Source of the DNA: Trichinella spiralis
Lineage: Eukaryota > Nematoda > Enoplea > Trichinellida > Trichinellidae
Direction: 5' to 3'
Length of the DNA: 64,000 bases
Assembly (NCBI GenBank): GCA_000181795.3
Contig: CM012953.1
Span: 19,892,723 to 19,956,722 of the forward strand
In this document: positions 45,730 through 56,067 of the stretch, piece after piece
Numbering within the stretch: the first letter of the stretch is position 1
How the letters are laid out: every line of letters begins with the position of its first letter
The notes under the pieces: generated by a model
What the model was told of the DNA's origin: nothing
Seen by the model: only the letters and a program-made list of their open reading frames with translations
Database searches by the model: none
Program-made: the position numbers and the translations under genes

Positions 45730-46499
45730 CATGCGTAAAGAAACAAGACGCCTTGAGTTACATGTTTTTGGCGACGCTTCGAAATTAGCGTATGGAACAG
45801 CAGTCTACCTGGTTGCAATAGATAAGAATGGAAAAAGAACTGTAAATTTGGTGTTAGCAAAAAGCTAAGGTAGCCCCTCTGAAACAAGTCACTCTACCGC
45901 GACTTGAGCTGATGGCAGCATTTGCCGCAGCCAAGCTTATTGCATTCGTCAAAAACAATCTCAGAATCAACTGTTGGAGTGATAGTGAAATCACTTTGTG
46001 TTGGATAAAGAATTCCACACAAAAGCTGAAACCCTTCATACAAAATAGAGTTGAAGTCATACGGCAGTTGACTAGTCCAGTTCTATGGAGATATTGTTCC
46101 ACTAAGAATAATCCTGCAGATTTCTTAAGCCGTGGATCGACTGTGAAACAATTGGCTTCACAACCTGTTTGGTGGCATGGGCCTCCGTGGCTCATGGAAG
46201 ATAAAGATCGCAATTTTGAAAGCAAAGATTATCCATCGATCAATCTCAAAATCGATGAATACTACCCACCATCTGTAACAGTTTTGGTCAACGTAGAAGA
46301 AGATATCAAATTAACTCCACAAAGATTTAAATATTTCGAAAAGTTGATACGCGTCACTGCTTATTGCAGACGTTTCTAGGAAAATTGCAGACACCCAGAA
46401 TCCAATCGCCGATTGGGACCTCTGACTTTAGTTGAATTGCAAATTGCTGCAGCGGACACGGACCGAGCTAATAAGATTTATCCTGCAGAAAATGAAGAG
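45730..46499 (+). pseudogene. BEL/Pao RNase H region, broken
   Basis: One frame gives LELHVFGDASKLAYGTAVYL up to a stop near 45865. Another frame then continues from TLPRLELMAAFAAAKLI through NCWSDSEITLCWI and NPADFLSRG to a stop at 46377, with more remnant coding to about 46509. The DAS, E and SDS motifs are those of retroelement RNase H. No integrase HHCC or DDE part follows, so the element is 3'-truncated. Confidence 0.85.
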
Positions 46500-46504
46500 G
46501 AAGA

Positions 46505-48456
46505 AAACTGAAGCTACCGTATGAAGAATAAGACATGAAGATCGGAAGCGGAGTACGGTAGTAGTTTTTTATGTCAGGGTTGGCAAGTTGCCAGAGGTGT
46601 GTTCGTGGTTACATCGTCGTTGATCTTTGTTTCTGATCGTTCAATAAAGTATATACCCATTGTTTGTTGTTTTATTGTCGCAATGCCATCAGGAAAGTGC
46701 GAGACAGAAAGGAAGGGGAATGCGCCGGTCAATACCGGCCCGTCGCCAAATAGCGATGGACACGCCGATAACAGGGTGGAAGAAGCGGACGAGCCTGCTC
46801 GAGGCAGCGGTCCGTTACCCACTGACAAAAGAGGTAAAAAGTTTCTGAAGTTAAAAGTAAAACTCTTTGATTGCTATCAGGAAAGATTTTCAGAGAACAG
46901 TCAGCTTGAAATTAGAAAAGTATTTAAATCGGCCAACGCAATTATCATTCTTGAATTGGCGTCTACGTTATTTCTTTCTTTCGATCTTGACTTTAATTCT
47001 TAACGCAACAGTAACCGTTACACAATGTCTTCGAAGGCTCGTGTTTTCGCTCCATCTAATTCTTATGTCTTATTAGTAGTTGCTTTTGTAGCGGACTTTG
47101 ACCTACGCATTAGAACTGTATTTGTCCAGACGACGAAGAGGAAGAAGAATAGTGAAGCTACCGTAAACAAATGGATACTTGTAGATCGAGAAAGGGTTAC
47201 GGTAGTTTGGTTGTTGGCTCTAGAGAAGCGATAGTGGTTGTTGGTTCTTAACATTTACGGTGGCGGTCTTTGTTCGTATTTGTTAATAAATGTTGTACTC
47301 TTGATCTGTATGTGGATGCGAGAATGCTATGGGAAAAGCATAAACTGGAGGAACGGTGGCAGCGTCGTCGCCTAGCGATGACTATGATAGCAGCCCGGTT
47401 GGGGCGACGAACGATCCCCCCCTGAGTGAGCGGCTCGTTACATTGGAGGCCTGTCCGAGGAGCCGTACAAGTTTGTACATGCGGCGCCTGCTTTTGCATT
47501 CGACTGGAGATGGACCCTACGGAGTGTCTGAAGAAGCTGAAAGACTTCTTCTGCCCTAGCGGTGTATCGACATCGAACTATGGCCTCGTCGTGCGGTACT
47601 TGTTGAGTGATTCTGAAAGCCGCGATCTCTACCTGGTCGGACAAGCACGGGAGAGCTCCTTCGAGGAGCTGAAGAGGGAGCTGTTGAACACATACGGCTC
47701 AAAGAAGTCATCTGTGGAGCTAATCGAGTGCATCCACGCCCTACGTCAACTTGAAAGCCAAATCATCAAGCAGTGCGCGGAAGAGGTGGCGAAGTTGGGA
47801 CGCAGGACATGTGTGTCAGAGCGCGACTTGGTGGCGCTTTTCGCCAGTGGGGTTGCGTCGAGGGAGTACATCGTGCCATTCGGCTGCAGGAACCACCTAC
47901 CCTCGCCGAATCACATAAACTTGCCAAAAAAGTGAGCAAGGCGGAGAAGCACTTTCAGGAGCGACAACAACCGCACAATGGCGCTATGAAACAAGAGAAG
48001 GACGATGTCACGCAGCATTTGGAGGCTCTGTGGCTCTGAGAGATGAAGAACCTAGGTAGGCAAGTCCAGCAATTGCAGCGAACGGCTCTACGAACCGTTG
48101 GGCGAGTTGGATGCTTCAGCTGCGGCTGCCCGGACCATCACAGACGTGACTGCCCTTAGCTACGCGTCCGAAAACGAACGGCGGAGAGAAGAACGATGGC
48201 GACCATCAACCCGCTGACCGGTAGCGTGGTCGCGTCACAGGTAAGATACGGAGGTCGAACATTTTGTTGTTGGTCTACAGTGATGCGATGGTCTCTGTAA
48301 TCCCCAAGCGGGTGTGGGATAAGGCTACCTCAGGCCGGAAGTTACACGGAGCTGCGAGACCAATGCAACTTGGCGATGGCGACCTACGGCTGGGGGTATA
48401 GTCCATCTATACCTGGGGAGATGGAAGGTTCCACCCGGAGAGCGGCTCGTTACACT
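46505..48456 (+). mobile_element. Nested or tandem fragments of another LTR retroelement (two related leaders plus gag)
   Basis: Two diverged copies of one leader are visible, near 46505-46830 and 47140-47445. Each has GAAGCTACCGTA, a GATCG motif, then ACGGTAGT about 40 bp later. Each continues with an AATAAA-type sequence near 46643 and 47286 and a Ser/Pro/Asp-rich gag start. After the second copy a gag-like frame continues (47500-48040: KLKDFFCPSGVS, FEELKRELLNTYGS). A zinc knuckle follows at about 48110-48155 (CFSCGCPDHHRRDC, CX2CX4HX4C), then a degenerate protease-like VYSDAMVSVIP where DTG/DSG is expected. The family is probably Ty3/gypsy-like, inferred from domain order only. Frames are broken. 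Confidence 0.6.
47426..47935 (+). pseudogene. Gag-like retroelement fragment
   Basis: An open stretch with a gag-core look (YLLSDSESRDLYLVGQA, SSFEELKRELLNTYG). It shifts frame near 47770 to continue as RLQEPPTLAESHKLAKKVSK, a typical Lys-rich pre-zinc-knuckle segment. The zinc knuckle itself lies further on at about 48110. The fragment is broken and has no pol. Confidence 0.55.
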
Positions 48457-48596
48457 AGAAAAACATTTCTTACTCAATGATTGTTGCATTAATTATTTCT
48501 ATAAAAGGTTTTCTACATTTTAAATTACTTGAAAACAATTAACTTCAAACAAAATTCGCTTTAATTTTCGCAAATATACTTTAAAGTAAAATGTAA

Positions 48597-49134
48597 TGTA
48601 ACGCCCTGCAATCATAGCGCACTATCATTCAGTATATGTTTTTCAAGGTTCCACGGCCTTTGACAATGATGTATGATAAGGACCACCAGCGTGCCTCAGC
48701 TCTGCTTCACAACAAAAAAAGGCGCAGATGACGGTCAGAGTCATATGACCAATTGCTGTTGCCCATCGATTAGTCAGTGGATGCTGAATGCTGTCTGAAT
48801 GGGAAACATGACTGGATGCAGCATTTGGCCTGCCTGCTGTCAACATCCAGCACTTGATCCGTCCCGTTACGTTGCATCTCTGTCGCTGAACGACCGTTTT
48901 CACTTGTATCCTCAACGAGCATATTATTTGTTGGTGAGTGTGATTGCGTGTGTGTGCGTCAGTTTGTGACACTCTCCTGCTCGTGGGTTGCTCATTTTAT
49001 TCTACACTTTTTAAGGTTGGTATTCCTTACGTTCAGTTCTATGGTACATTTATCGTACAATGCCCAAGACCCCATCTACGACAACAGAGGCAGCAAAAAA
49101 TGAAGAAACCTGACATAAGTACAAGCCCGTTACA
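48597..49134. mobile_element. Candidate solo LTR
   Basis: A 538-bp segment begins TGTAACG and ends CGTTACA, a perfect 7-bp inverted terminus of the TG...CA type used by LTRs. It has no long open frame. The CGTTACA end also closes the retroelement fragments near 47436 and 48456. No direct target duplication was found at the ends, so the boundaries or the solo-LTR reading may be wrong. Confidence 0.4.
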
Positions 49135-50082
49135 TTCATTACCCTCACGAAAACAACCTTTCACCACGGTAAATTATTAAATTCATTTTTATTTAAATTT
49201 TTTTCATTTTCTAATAAAGATTATTTTTAAACATATTTTTCAATTCCAAAAAGCATACTCAAAAGTGGTTTTTTAAAAAAATTCATTTGCATGGGATCAA
49301 GTCATTGACCAGATATGGTTGTTCAATTGTAACTGACGACGCCGATGTATCTTTTGGTGTTGTTGTTTTTCAATCAGCTTAATATTTTTTCATTTCTTAT
49401 ATTTCTAATTCAAGTGCATATGCTCGTCGTTTTCAACCTCTCAAATCATCTAGTTCAAATCGTGCCGTTTTCAACGCAAATCAGTTTCCTGAAATTATAC
49501 TTTTTATGAATTTTGATTTTTTTTCTTTTATAGTGGCAACATGTTGCCTATTGAAGAAACAGAGAGTGTGCAACTGAGCGAAATCTTCAGATGCAACTGG
49601 AGAATTTGGTTTTCCATTTTCCGGTTGCTAAGAATAGAGGACATCATGCGCCTGTCCTACGCATCGAGGGAAATTAATGCGATGGCGCAGAGCTACTTTA
49701 AGTATGAACATTTTGAAACGATCCGTTCAGAATGGGCTTCACTTTTCCTAATAATAATTTATTATTATTTGATTAATAACAATATGACGTAGTGAATGAT
49801 TTACTTAAGTTGACATGCAACAGTGATTGTCAAAATTTGAAATTTTGTACGATGGTATTTTCTTTGAACGTTGAAATTTTTTTTCTTTATCCTGTAAATG
49901 ATATACATTTCTACGAGCATCATTGATTATGATAATGATTGCAATCTTTTCATGCGTGCACAGTGATCAAACTTGATCACTCTCATTAGTAAACTGTAGT
50001 GATTTTCTGATCAGTGATGATCTGATTAAACCTATGTTCCATTCGAAGTGTCATCGAGCAGACGTGAGCATACGACCTAGAG
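49135..50082. other. Spacer within the transposon-rich island
   Basis: AT-rich sequence with one short open frame resembling an F-box (listed separately). Nothing else is recognised. Confidence 0.45.
49541..49701 (+). CDS. F-box-like exon, partial gene
   Basis: A 53-codon frame starts at an ATG just after an acceptor-like TTTTATAG and runs to a donor (TTTAA|GTATGA). The segment WFSIFRLLRIEDIMRLSYAS has the hydrophobic spacing of an F-box, which binds SKP1 in SCF ubiquitin ligases. No downstream exon with substrate-binding repeats was found, so this is either the 5' piece of a degraded gene or a chance frame. Confidence is limited. Confidence 0.3.
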
Positions 50083-50765
50083 CAGTGTTTCCCAAACTTT
50101 TTCAGGCTATCGTCCCCTTGAGAGACATATTTTTCAAGTGCTCCCCTAAATTTTGTCAAAAAAATAATGAATTTTTAAACAGACCATTTATTCAAATCGG
50201 GTATTCTTTCAAAAAGAATTATATAGTGAGAAAATAATTAATGTGATGGATGAGGTTGGTGCATTGCGACTAATCTGTCTACATTGGGTTCAATGTTGGT
50301 AAGGAACAGTCGTAAATCAGCACGTTTGTCAATTTGCAGTCGGTTTCTTTTCTTTGTTAGAAAATCAGTGTCCACACTGAAAATGGTTTATGGAGAATGG
50401 TAAGAAAGTTCCTACTAATTGAACTTGACTTCAGTGCGGTGACTGATTTCCAGGCTACTCAGATAAAAACAACCAACAAAGTCGCATGGACCAACAACTT
50501 CCAAATTAATTAATTCCACATCCACAAGTAATACATAATCGCTCGACGGTGATCATGAGCGCAGTCAAGCCACCACCGCAAATATAAATATGAGCGAAGA
50601 AGATGAAGAAAACACATTTCACATTAAGCACAAAATAATTAATCAGTATTCTTAAATATTAATGTAAACACAAAACATAAAACATTCCGTTCAAGCGCCC
50701 CCCAAGTGCCCCCTTACTTCCCATCGCCCCCAAGGGGGCGATATCGCCCACTTTGGAAATCATTG
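50083..50765. mobile_element. Non-autonomous hAT-type DNA transposon (MITE-like)
   Basis: A 683-bp element is bounded by imperfect terminal inverted repeats: CAGTGTTTCCCAAACTT on the left, and CAATGATTTCCAAAGTG reading inward from the right. It is flanked by a perfect 8-bp duplication, ACCTAGAG, at 50075-50082 and 50766-50773. CAGTG-type ends with an 8-bp duplication are the hAT superfamily signature. Subterminal C-rich tracts (TCGTCCCCTT and TCGCCCCCAAGGGGG) are also related to each other. No transposase is encoded. The perfect duplication suggests fairly recent insertion. Confidence 0.85.
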
Positions 50766-50773
50766 ACCTAGAG

Positions 50774-52608
50774 GAACAATGTGCCATGGGACGGAATGGA
50801 ATAGAAACCGAAGCAGATTTGCCGGCACCTATCAGCGGTTAAATTTTTCATTTATAGCAAAGTCAGTATTTTTGTTTAACCGACTAACGTTTTATTCAGT
50901 TAAAAAAACTGCACAAACAACAGCGAACACAAACGCAAGGAATATACAAAATGCAACACAGAGTTAGAGGAAGGAACATGCCAGCAACACTTTCTAAAAA
51001 TATCCTTCCTTACTGTAGATTCTTGAAAATGAGGCGGTTCAAATCCGTAACACTATTATAGTTGCATCTTTCGAATGGATCGCATGAAATGTTTCACCGG
51101 ATGCTGCAAAATTCTGGAAGAATAAGAGAATTGAAATAGGTAAGGTCTGCAAGTGGTTGCTCAACACCTGCGGACTTTGACACGATAAGTTATTATCGAC
51201 AGTTGAGCGCTGTGAGTAAATATGTTGCTGAAAATGTAAGTTTTCCACAAAATATTTCATATTTGATTTGATCGAAATCGTGCACTTTGCATGCCTGATA
51301 ATCCATGCCCCGATGCAGATCCTGCTGGTCAGCCAGCCCCTCCAGTGAATGGGGATGGACTTTGTGGTGCCAATGTAAGAAACTCGGCACGACAATATTG
51401 ATTGATGATTTGCTTTTACTGTTCAAAATGGCAAGAGCAATTCCCACTGCACGATACTGAGGCGGTTGCGGTGGCTACGGCGCTGGTGAACGGCATTCTT
51501 TTGCCGGTACAGGATACCAGAGACGCTGCAGTCAGACGAGGGCCGTAACATCGAGCCAGAAGTGCTAACAGAGGTGAGCTGGCTGTTCGGGGTAGCCGTG
51601 ACCAGGACCACGGCGTACCACCCACATTCTTATGGTCTAGCATAGAAGTTGATCAGTGGAAGGACTGGAATGTCCATCTCGACCTGGTGCTCCGCACGCA
51701 CCGGCCCGGCCTCCACCATACCACCGGTGCCACACGATGCTGGATGATATTCAAGAGGGAGCTGTAGCAACAGTGGGTTTGACATACGGGCTTCCGCAAT
51801 ATCATTTTTGTACTTTGTGTTGAAATTATGAAACTTCTGTGCATCAATGTAACGTTAAATGTTTTTTTATTGTTAATTCAGACTTTTTGTATAACCGATT
51901 AATGTCTCTTTCAGTTATGTATTAACTGGACAAACAACAGCGCACAGAAGCGAAAATTATTGTCAAAAATTACTGTTTCAAATTTAAAATTCATTGCATC
52001 AAATTTCAAATGTTCATTGATTGATGAATATTGTTTAATTTTTTTGCGATTGGCTGCTGCAAGAGTCGAAATTGATTTGCTACTCAAGTGAACGAACCCG
52101 AATTATTGTAGAGTTCCCATTATATCGGAATAAACGCAACTTTTCTACTGTTTCAATAAAAGCTTTATAAACACCGCGACTTTATTTTTTTACGGAATTT
52201 TAGTGCTCTTGTTAAAGCTGGCTACACCACTAGGACTCTTCTCGTAATTTATTATCTGTATATGGATATATATGTAATATATATTTATTGTTGGTGCGGC
52301 TCTCTAATAAATCTTTTTTTATTTATGTGGCCCTCGTGTTATCCAATGTTGTACAGGCCTGATTGAATATTAAAAGTTTGCTTATATTTGTCAGTTTGTT
52401 AAGTTTTCGAGCTGTTAAAAATATTTAACCGAATGAAGTTCCCTTAGATGTGTAATTGGATAGTTTGGCACGTATATTGTTGCAATTGATTTTTCTTTAC
52501 TAGAACAACGCTAGTGTAGTAATAATGTATTTTTCGTTTTATTTGCGCGTTTCAGTTTTCGTATTTAAACGAGTAGTTTGTTTTTAGAAACATTTTCGCT
52601 GCCACTGA
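50774..52608. other. Decayed sequence upstream of the channel gene
   Basis: The interval 51050-51850 is less AT-rich and holds several short minus-strand frames (for example 51193-51447 and 51416-51643). They look like broken coding DNA, perhaps a retroelement relic, but no catalytic motif can be named. The interval 51850-52600 is ordinary AT-rich sequence and should include the channel promoter. Confidence 0.4.
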
Positions 52609-53913
52609 ATGAACATAAGTTACCTCCGTGTCGGAATTTCACCGTGGTATTTTATGAAAGCAGAATGCTTGTCAGGAAATAATGTAAAATGTGATCCTGG
52701 AATGGAATTGGAAATAATTTCCATTGTGTGCATAATGCTGAATCTTTCATTACAAATAATATATAGTAAAGAGTCTGGTTGTGGAATGAAAAGTTCGGGT
52801 GAAAATCGTTGGACTGGTCTTCTGGGAATGCTGCAAAAAGGTGAAATAGATATGACTGGAAATCTGTGCGATGTTTTCGACGAACGTGTGGCCGAATTCG
52901 ACGTCAGCTATCCAGTGTTACAACAGAAGCAAGCATTTTTGCTAAAATTGCCGGCGCCATTGCCGTCTGCGTTCAACCCACTGGCACCTTTCACCGTACC
53001 CAGTTGGTATATGTTGTCCTTTTTGATGTTTGTCTTCTTGATCACAGATTCGTTATATCGATATGCTAGAGAGGCAAAGGGGAATTGGTTTCAATCAATT
53101 CTTGTTGGAATGCACGACATACAAGCGATTTGTTTTCAGTTTCAAGATACACCGAGATATATTTATTGGATCTGTTTTGTCATAGTGACAAGTGCAATGA
53201 AAATCGCTTATACGAATTACATAATAGCTGCACTGATGCAACCCAGCCCAGTATGGGCACCGTTCAAAAATGTGGACGAGTTGGCGCACAGTGTTTACAC
53301 TGGGAAATATCGCTTGGCGCATTATCACAAAGACCCACTGGCCGCGTTGCCTACTTGTTTACCGGAATCTTGTGAACGACTGTTGCAAGCTTTGAACAAA
53401 ACTTCACTGCATCATATTGCTGATTCCAAACCACAGAGCATATTGAAAGAACTGACGGAACATGAAAATTTAGTAATAATCAATGGAAATTATCTTTTGC
53501 AAACATACCTTCGTGAATTTGAGCGACGTTCAGATTTGTGGATGGTGCTTGACGAACATACCGGTGTGAAATACAGTGCGTTCATGTGGAGGAAGAAATT
53601 TGCATTGAAAGAAAAAATCAACACAGCTTTAATTTCTTTGGGTGACGTGAACAAAAATATTGGTAAAAAATACGCTGGCCTGGTCGAAGGGTCAGTGAAT
53701 TGCAAAGCTTACGTCCAAGAAGATACAACCGTCTTGCTGCATTCGTTACCGTTACTCTCGTTAACCGGCCCTTTGAAAACCGTCACCATTTTAATAGCAC
53801 TAGCCATATTTGTCTTCTTCATTGAATTGGTTCATTATAAAATATCGAATGTGGTGGTCCATTTTCTTTTAACAAACTACACCATACGTACCACGTTTGT
53901 AAACTTTTTTTGA
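52609..53913 (+). CDS. Ionotropic glutamate receptor/IR-like ligand-gated channel, intronless
   Basis: A predicted membrane channel subunit of 434 residues in one exon. It starts directly in the ligand-binding lobe (YLRVGISPWYF). The S1 lobe then shows WTGLLGMLQKGEIDMTGNL and FDERVAEFDVSYPVLQQK, the place where ionotropic receptors bind agonist. M1 is about residues 133-152 (WYMLSFLMFVFLITDSLYRY), a re-entrant loop about 158-178, and M3 about 184-210. An S2 lobe follows, and M4 is about 398-420 (TILIALAIFVFFIELV). The classical SYTANLAAF gate of M3 is replaced by a divergent IAYTNYIIAALM. An in-frame TGA lies immediately before the ATG, so no signal peptide or amino-terminal domain can be added without an unseen exon. 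The layout resembles divergent nematode/arthropod IR-type receptors. The ligand is unknown. Confidence 0.8.
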   Translation: MNISYLRVGISPWYFMKAECLSGNNVKCDPGMELEIISIVCIMLNLSLQIIYSKESGCGMKSSGENRWTGLLGMLQKGEIDMTGNLCDVFDERVAEFDVSYPVLQQKQAFLLKLPAPLPSAFNPLAPFTVPSWYMLSFLMFVFLITDSLYRYAREAKGNWFQSILVGMHDIQAICFQFQDTPRYIYWICFVIVTSAMKIAYTNYIIAALMQPSPVWAPFKNVDELAHSVYTGKYRLAHYHKDPLAALPTCLPESCERLLQALNKTSLHHIADSKPQSILKELTEHENLVIINGNYLLQTYLREFERRSDLWMVLDEHTGVKYSAFMWRKKFALKEKINTALISLGDVNKNIGKKYAGLVEGSVNCKAYVQEDTTVLLHSLPLLSLTGPLKTVTILIALAIFVFFIELVHYKISNVVVHFLLTNYTIRTTFVNFF

Positions 53914-54234
53914 AATTGAAAATTCTTTGAAAATGAAAAACTTTCAAAAAAAACCACCCATAAATATTATTAGATTTTTTTTGAAAAACTTATATATCAT
54001 TCAGATTTACTGCTGTTATTAATTAAAAAAAAAACTTAAAAGACCAGAAAAATTTGTCGTGAATTTCTTTAAATTAAATATGAAAACACTGATTATGCAT
54101 CATCATACAATGGATTCATAAACATTATTTTTTAAACTTTAAATTTTAACATAAAAACTTTAACCAATTTAAAATTAATATTCCAAACGAAAAATATTTT
54201 AAAATGTTAATCCTCATCCATGCGGCAAATTTTA

Positions 54235-55698
54235 CACCTTAATCCGGGCACTTGTCGACATATGTAGACACTAGAAGTTTCGTCATGTTTAGTCCCTGTA
54301 CATGATGTTAAAATGATTATTTTTTCAAGAAATAATGATAATTTTACAAATAGAATATTTATTTTATTCAATGCAAGCGCTACACGATATTTTAGTGATT
54401 TTATGGCTGCTACATAGATATTTTTTTACATGAATGGCAGCGTTACGTTGATTTTCGACGTCCTTGCTCTCAAGATTTTGATGGATTTTGTCGTTTTATA
54501 ACTGATATCTGTAACATTTATGATTTTGGGGCAGTCTTTAGCGGATGAAGGCATGTTCAGTTTCTGCATAGATTTTTGATTTTGATACCTCATTTCGATG
54601 TGTTGTCTGGCCAGCTGAAAGCTATCTCATAAAACGCTTTTTTGTCTTCTGATAACTTTGCTGATGTCTTCATCAGTAAGAATCCGTTGTTGATACACAC
54701 CTCAACGATGAAGTACAACATCAGCATGGTGTATCTGTTGGTCTTTCTTTTACAGCAAAAATCTTCTATTCTTGCATCCATGCTATCCACGCCTCCTTTG
54801 TAAAGAGTATAATCATTGGTGATATTTGATCTTTTATCATCTCTCTGGTTGTCTATTTTGAACTTTGCGTGGCATGAAGTCAACAGAAGAACATTATTGC
54901 TGTTTTTCCTTGGCACGTAATTGATCATCGTTACTTTTTTGTTGTTCTCATAAACAGCTAATGTAGAGTAAAAGATCACGTCGTGCTGCTTTACGCGAAC
55001 ATGCTAGAACATCACGGCAAGCATGTGCAAACACTGTACCAATAGCAGCTGTAAGGCCATGCTCAAGAAGATGTTGCACAGTGGAATCTGATGTAAAATA
55101 ACAGTCCATATAAACGTTTTTGTTAGAGTTCACAAATGGCTGTGCCAACATTGGTGCTTGCTAGACCACTTCTGCCAGTATGTGAGAAACCTTTCAGAGC
55201 ATAACCATTCTCTGCGTCACATATCCAGTTGATCTTCACACCGCACTTTTCTGGTCAAACGGTCAAATTGTCAATACGTGTGGTAAAATGCAAAAGTGGC
55301 AATCACAAATTCACCACAACAGATTATCTATAGCAATAAATAACTATCGTTCATCCAGTTTTTAAAGCTGCCATAAACAAGTGACTGTTTTTGTCACATA
55401 TTCAGCTAATAACAGTGACTCTTAAACAAACGTCAAGAAGGTCTAAGAGCACTGACAGACACTCATGAAGCATACCGTATTTATCTTTGGGGTTGACACC
55501 CTTTTTGACTAATCTACTCTATAAAATTCAAAGAAACCAGATTTATCCCAGATTCTATAAAGCACACGAACATGGACCACATTCAAAAATAATCAGAGCA
55601 TTTTAGCTGCTGCAAACATGTGGATTATTTTAGTATAAACAACAGAAAAAGAGAAAATGTTATGTGTCTACATATGTAGACAGGTGCCCGGAATAGTG
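54235..55698 (-). mobile_element. piggyBac-type DNA transposon relic with terminal repeats
   Basis: A 1.46-kb element with inverted ends. The right end, read inward, is CACTATTCCGGGCACCTGTC and the left end CACCTTAATCCGGGCACTTG. Both continue into TACATATGTAGACAC. TTAA adjoins the right end (55699-55702), the piggyBac target. The left flank reads TTTA, one base off. The minus strand carries broken pieces of a DDE_Tnp_1_7 transposase. The element is too short for a full transposase and is disrupted by frameshifts. Confidence 0.82.
54590..55260 (-). pseudogene. piggyBac transposase (PGBD-like) pseudogene
   Basis: Fragments appear in order on the minus strand. First is KINWICDAENGYALKGFSHTG (about 55245-55175), then VYMDCYFTSDSTVQHLLEHGL (about 55115-55050), matching the conserved DNFFTS-type Asp motif. 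Last are VLLLTSCH and YKGGVDSMDARIEDFCCKRK with NRYTMLMLYFIVEVCINN (about 54900-54690), the conserved KGGVD region. At least two frameshifts separate these blocks. Non-functional. Confidence 0.78.
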
Positions 55699-55702
55699 TT
55701 AA

Positions 55703-56067
55703 ATAATAATAACTACTAATGTTGTAAAGTTGGATCAAAATCGAACTGATTATTTGAATATAAAAATCTCTGTGAAAGAAAGCACTTGTGAAAATCAAGG
55801 CAGCGTAAAAAATATTTATTATTACTATTCAAACAATACTGAGGTGAGTGAAATAAAATGTGACAATAAACATACGAATTGATAAATTTTGAAAAAATTT
55901 TTTCTCTACTTGCAATGAAGTTTTATCCAATAAATATAATGCAATTTGGTCAATCGGTTGGAAATTACACATATACAAATACAATCTATCTATATCTATT
56001 CGTATGGAAAAAAATCACTTATTACCAATATTCACGCGCAATATTGCTGTTGTTGTACAGTTTGGCT
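55703..56067. other. Short spacer, GPDH 3' flank
   Basis: AT-rich sequence downstream of the GPDH stop. A plus-strand open frame at 55879-56166 overlaps the antisense of the last GPDH exon and is a shadow. Confidence 0.55.

Larger units (their letters stand above)
42539..46510 (+). mobile_element. Truncated BEL/Pao-type LTR retrotransposon body
   Basis: The order is gag-like region, aspartic protease, reverse transcriptase, then RNase H, which is diagnostic of an LTR retroelement. The gag (DUF1759-like) and zinc-knuckle/protease arrangement is typical of BEL/Pao. A primer-binding-site-like TGGTGCCACGAGTCGGG lies at 42540-42556. Frames are broken near 42640, 44048, 45706 and 45865, and the element ends within the region before integrase. 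Left and right LTRs were not matched. It is a decayed, incapable copy. Confidence 0.85.

Noticed and set aside
51193-51643. Minus-strand frames that look like broken coding DNA
   Set aside because: The region is less AT-rich and may be an old retroelement, but no catalytic or structural motif could be named, so no gene is called.
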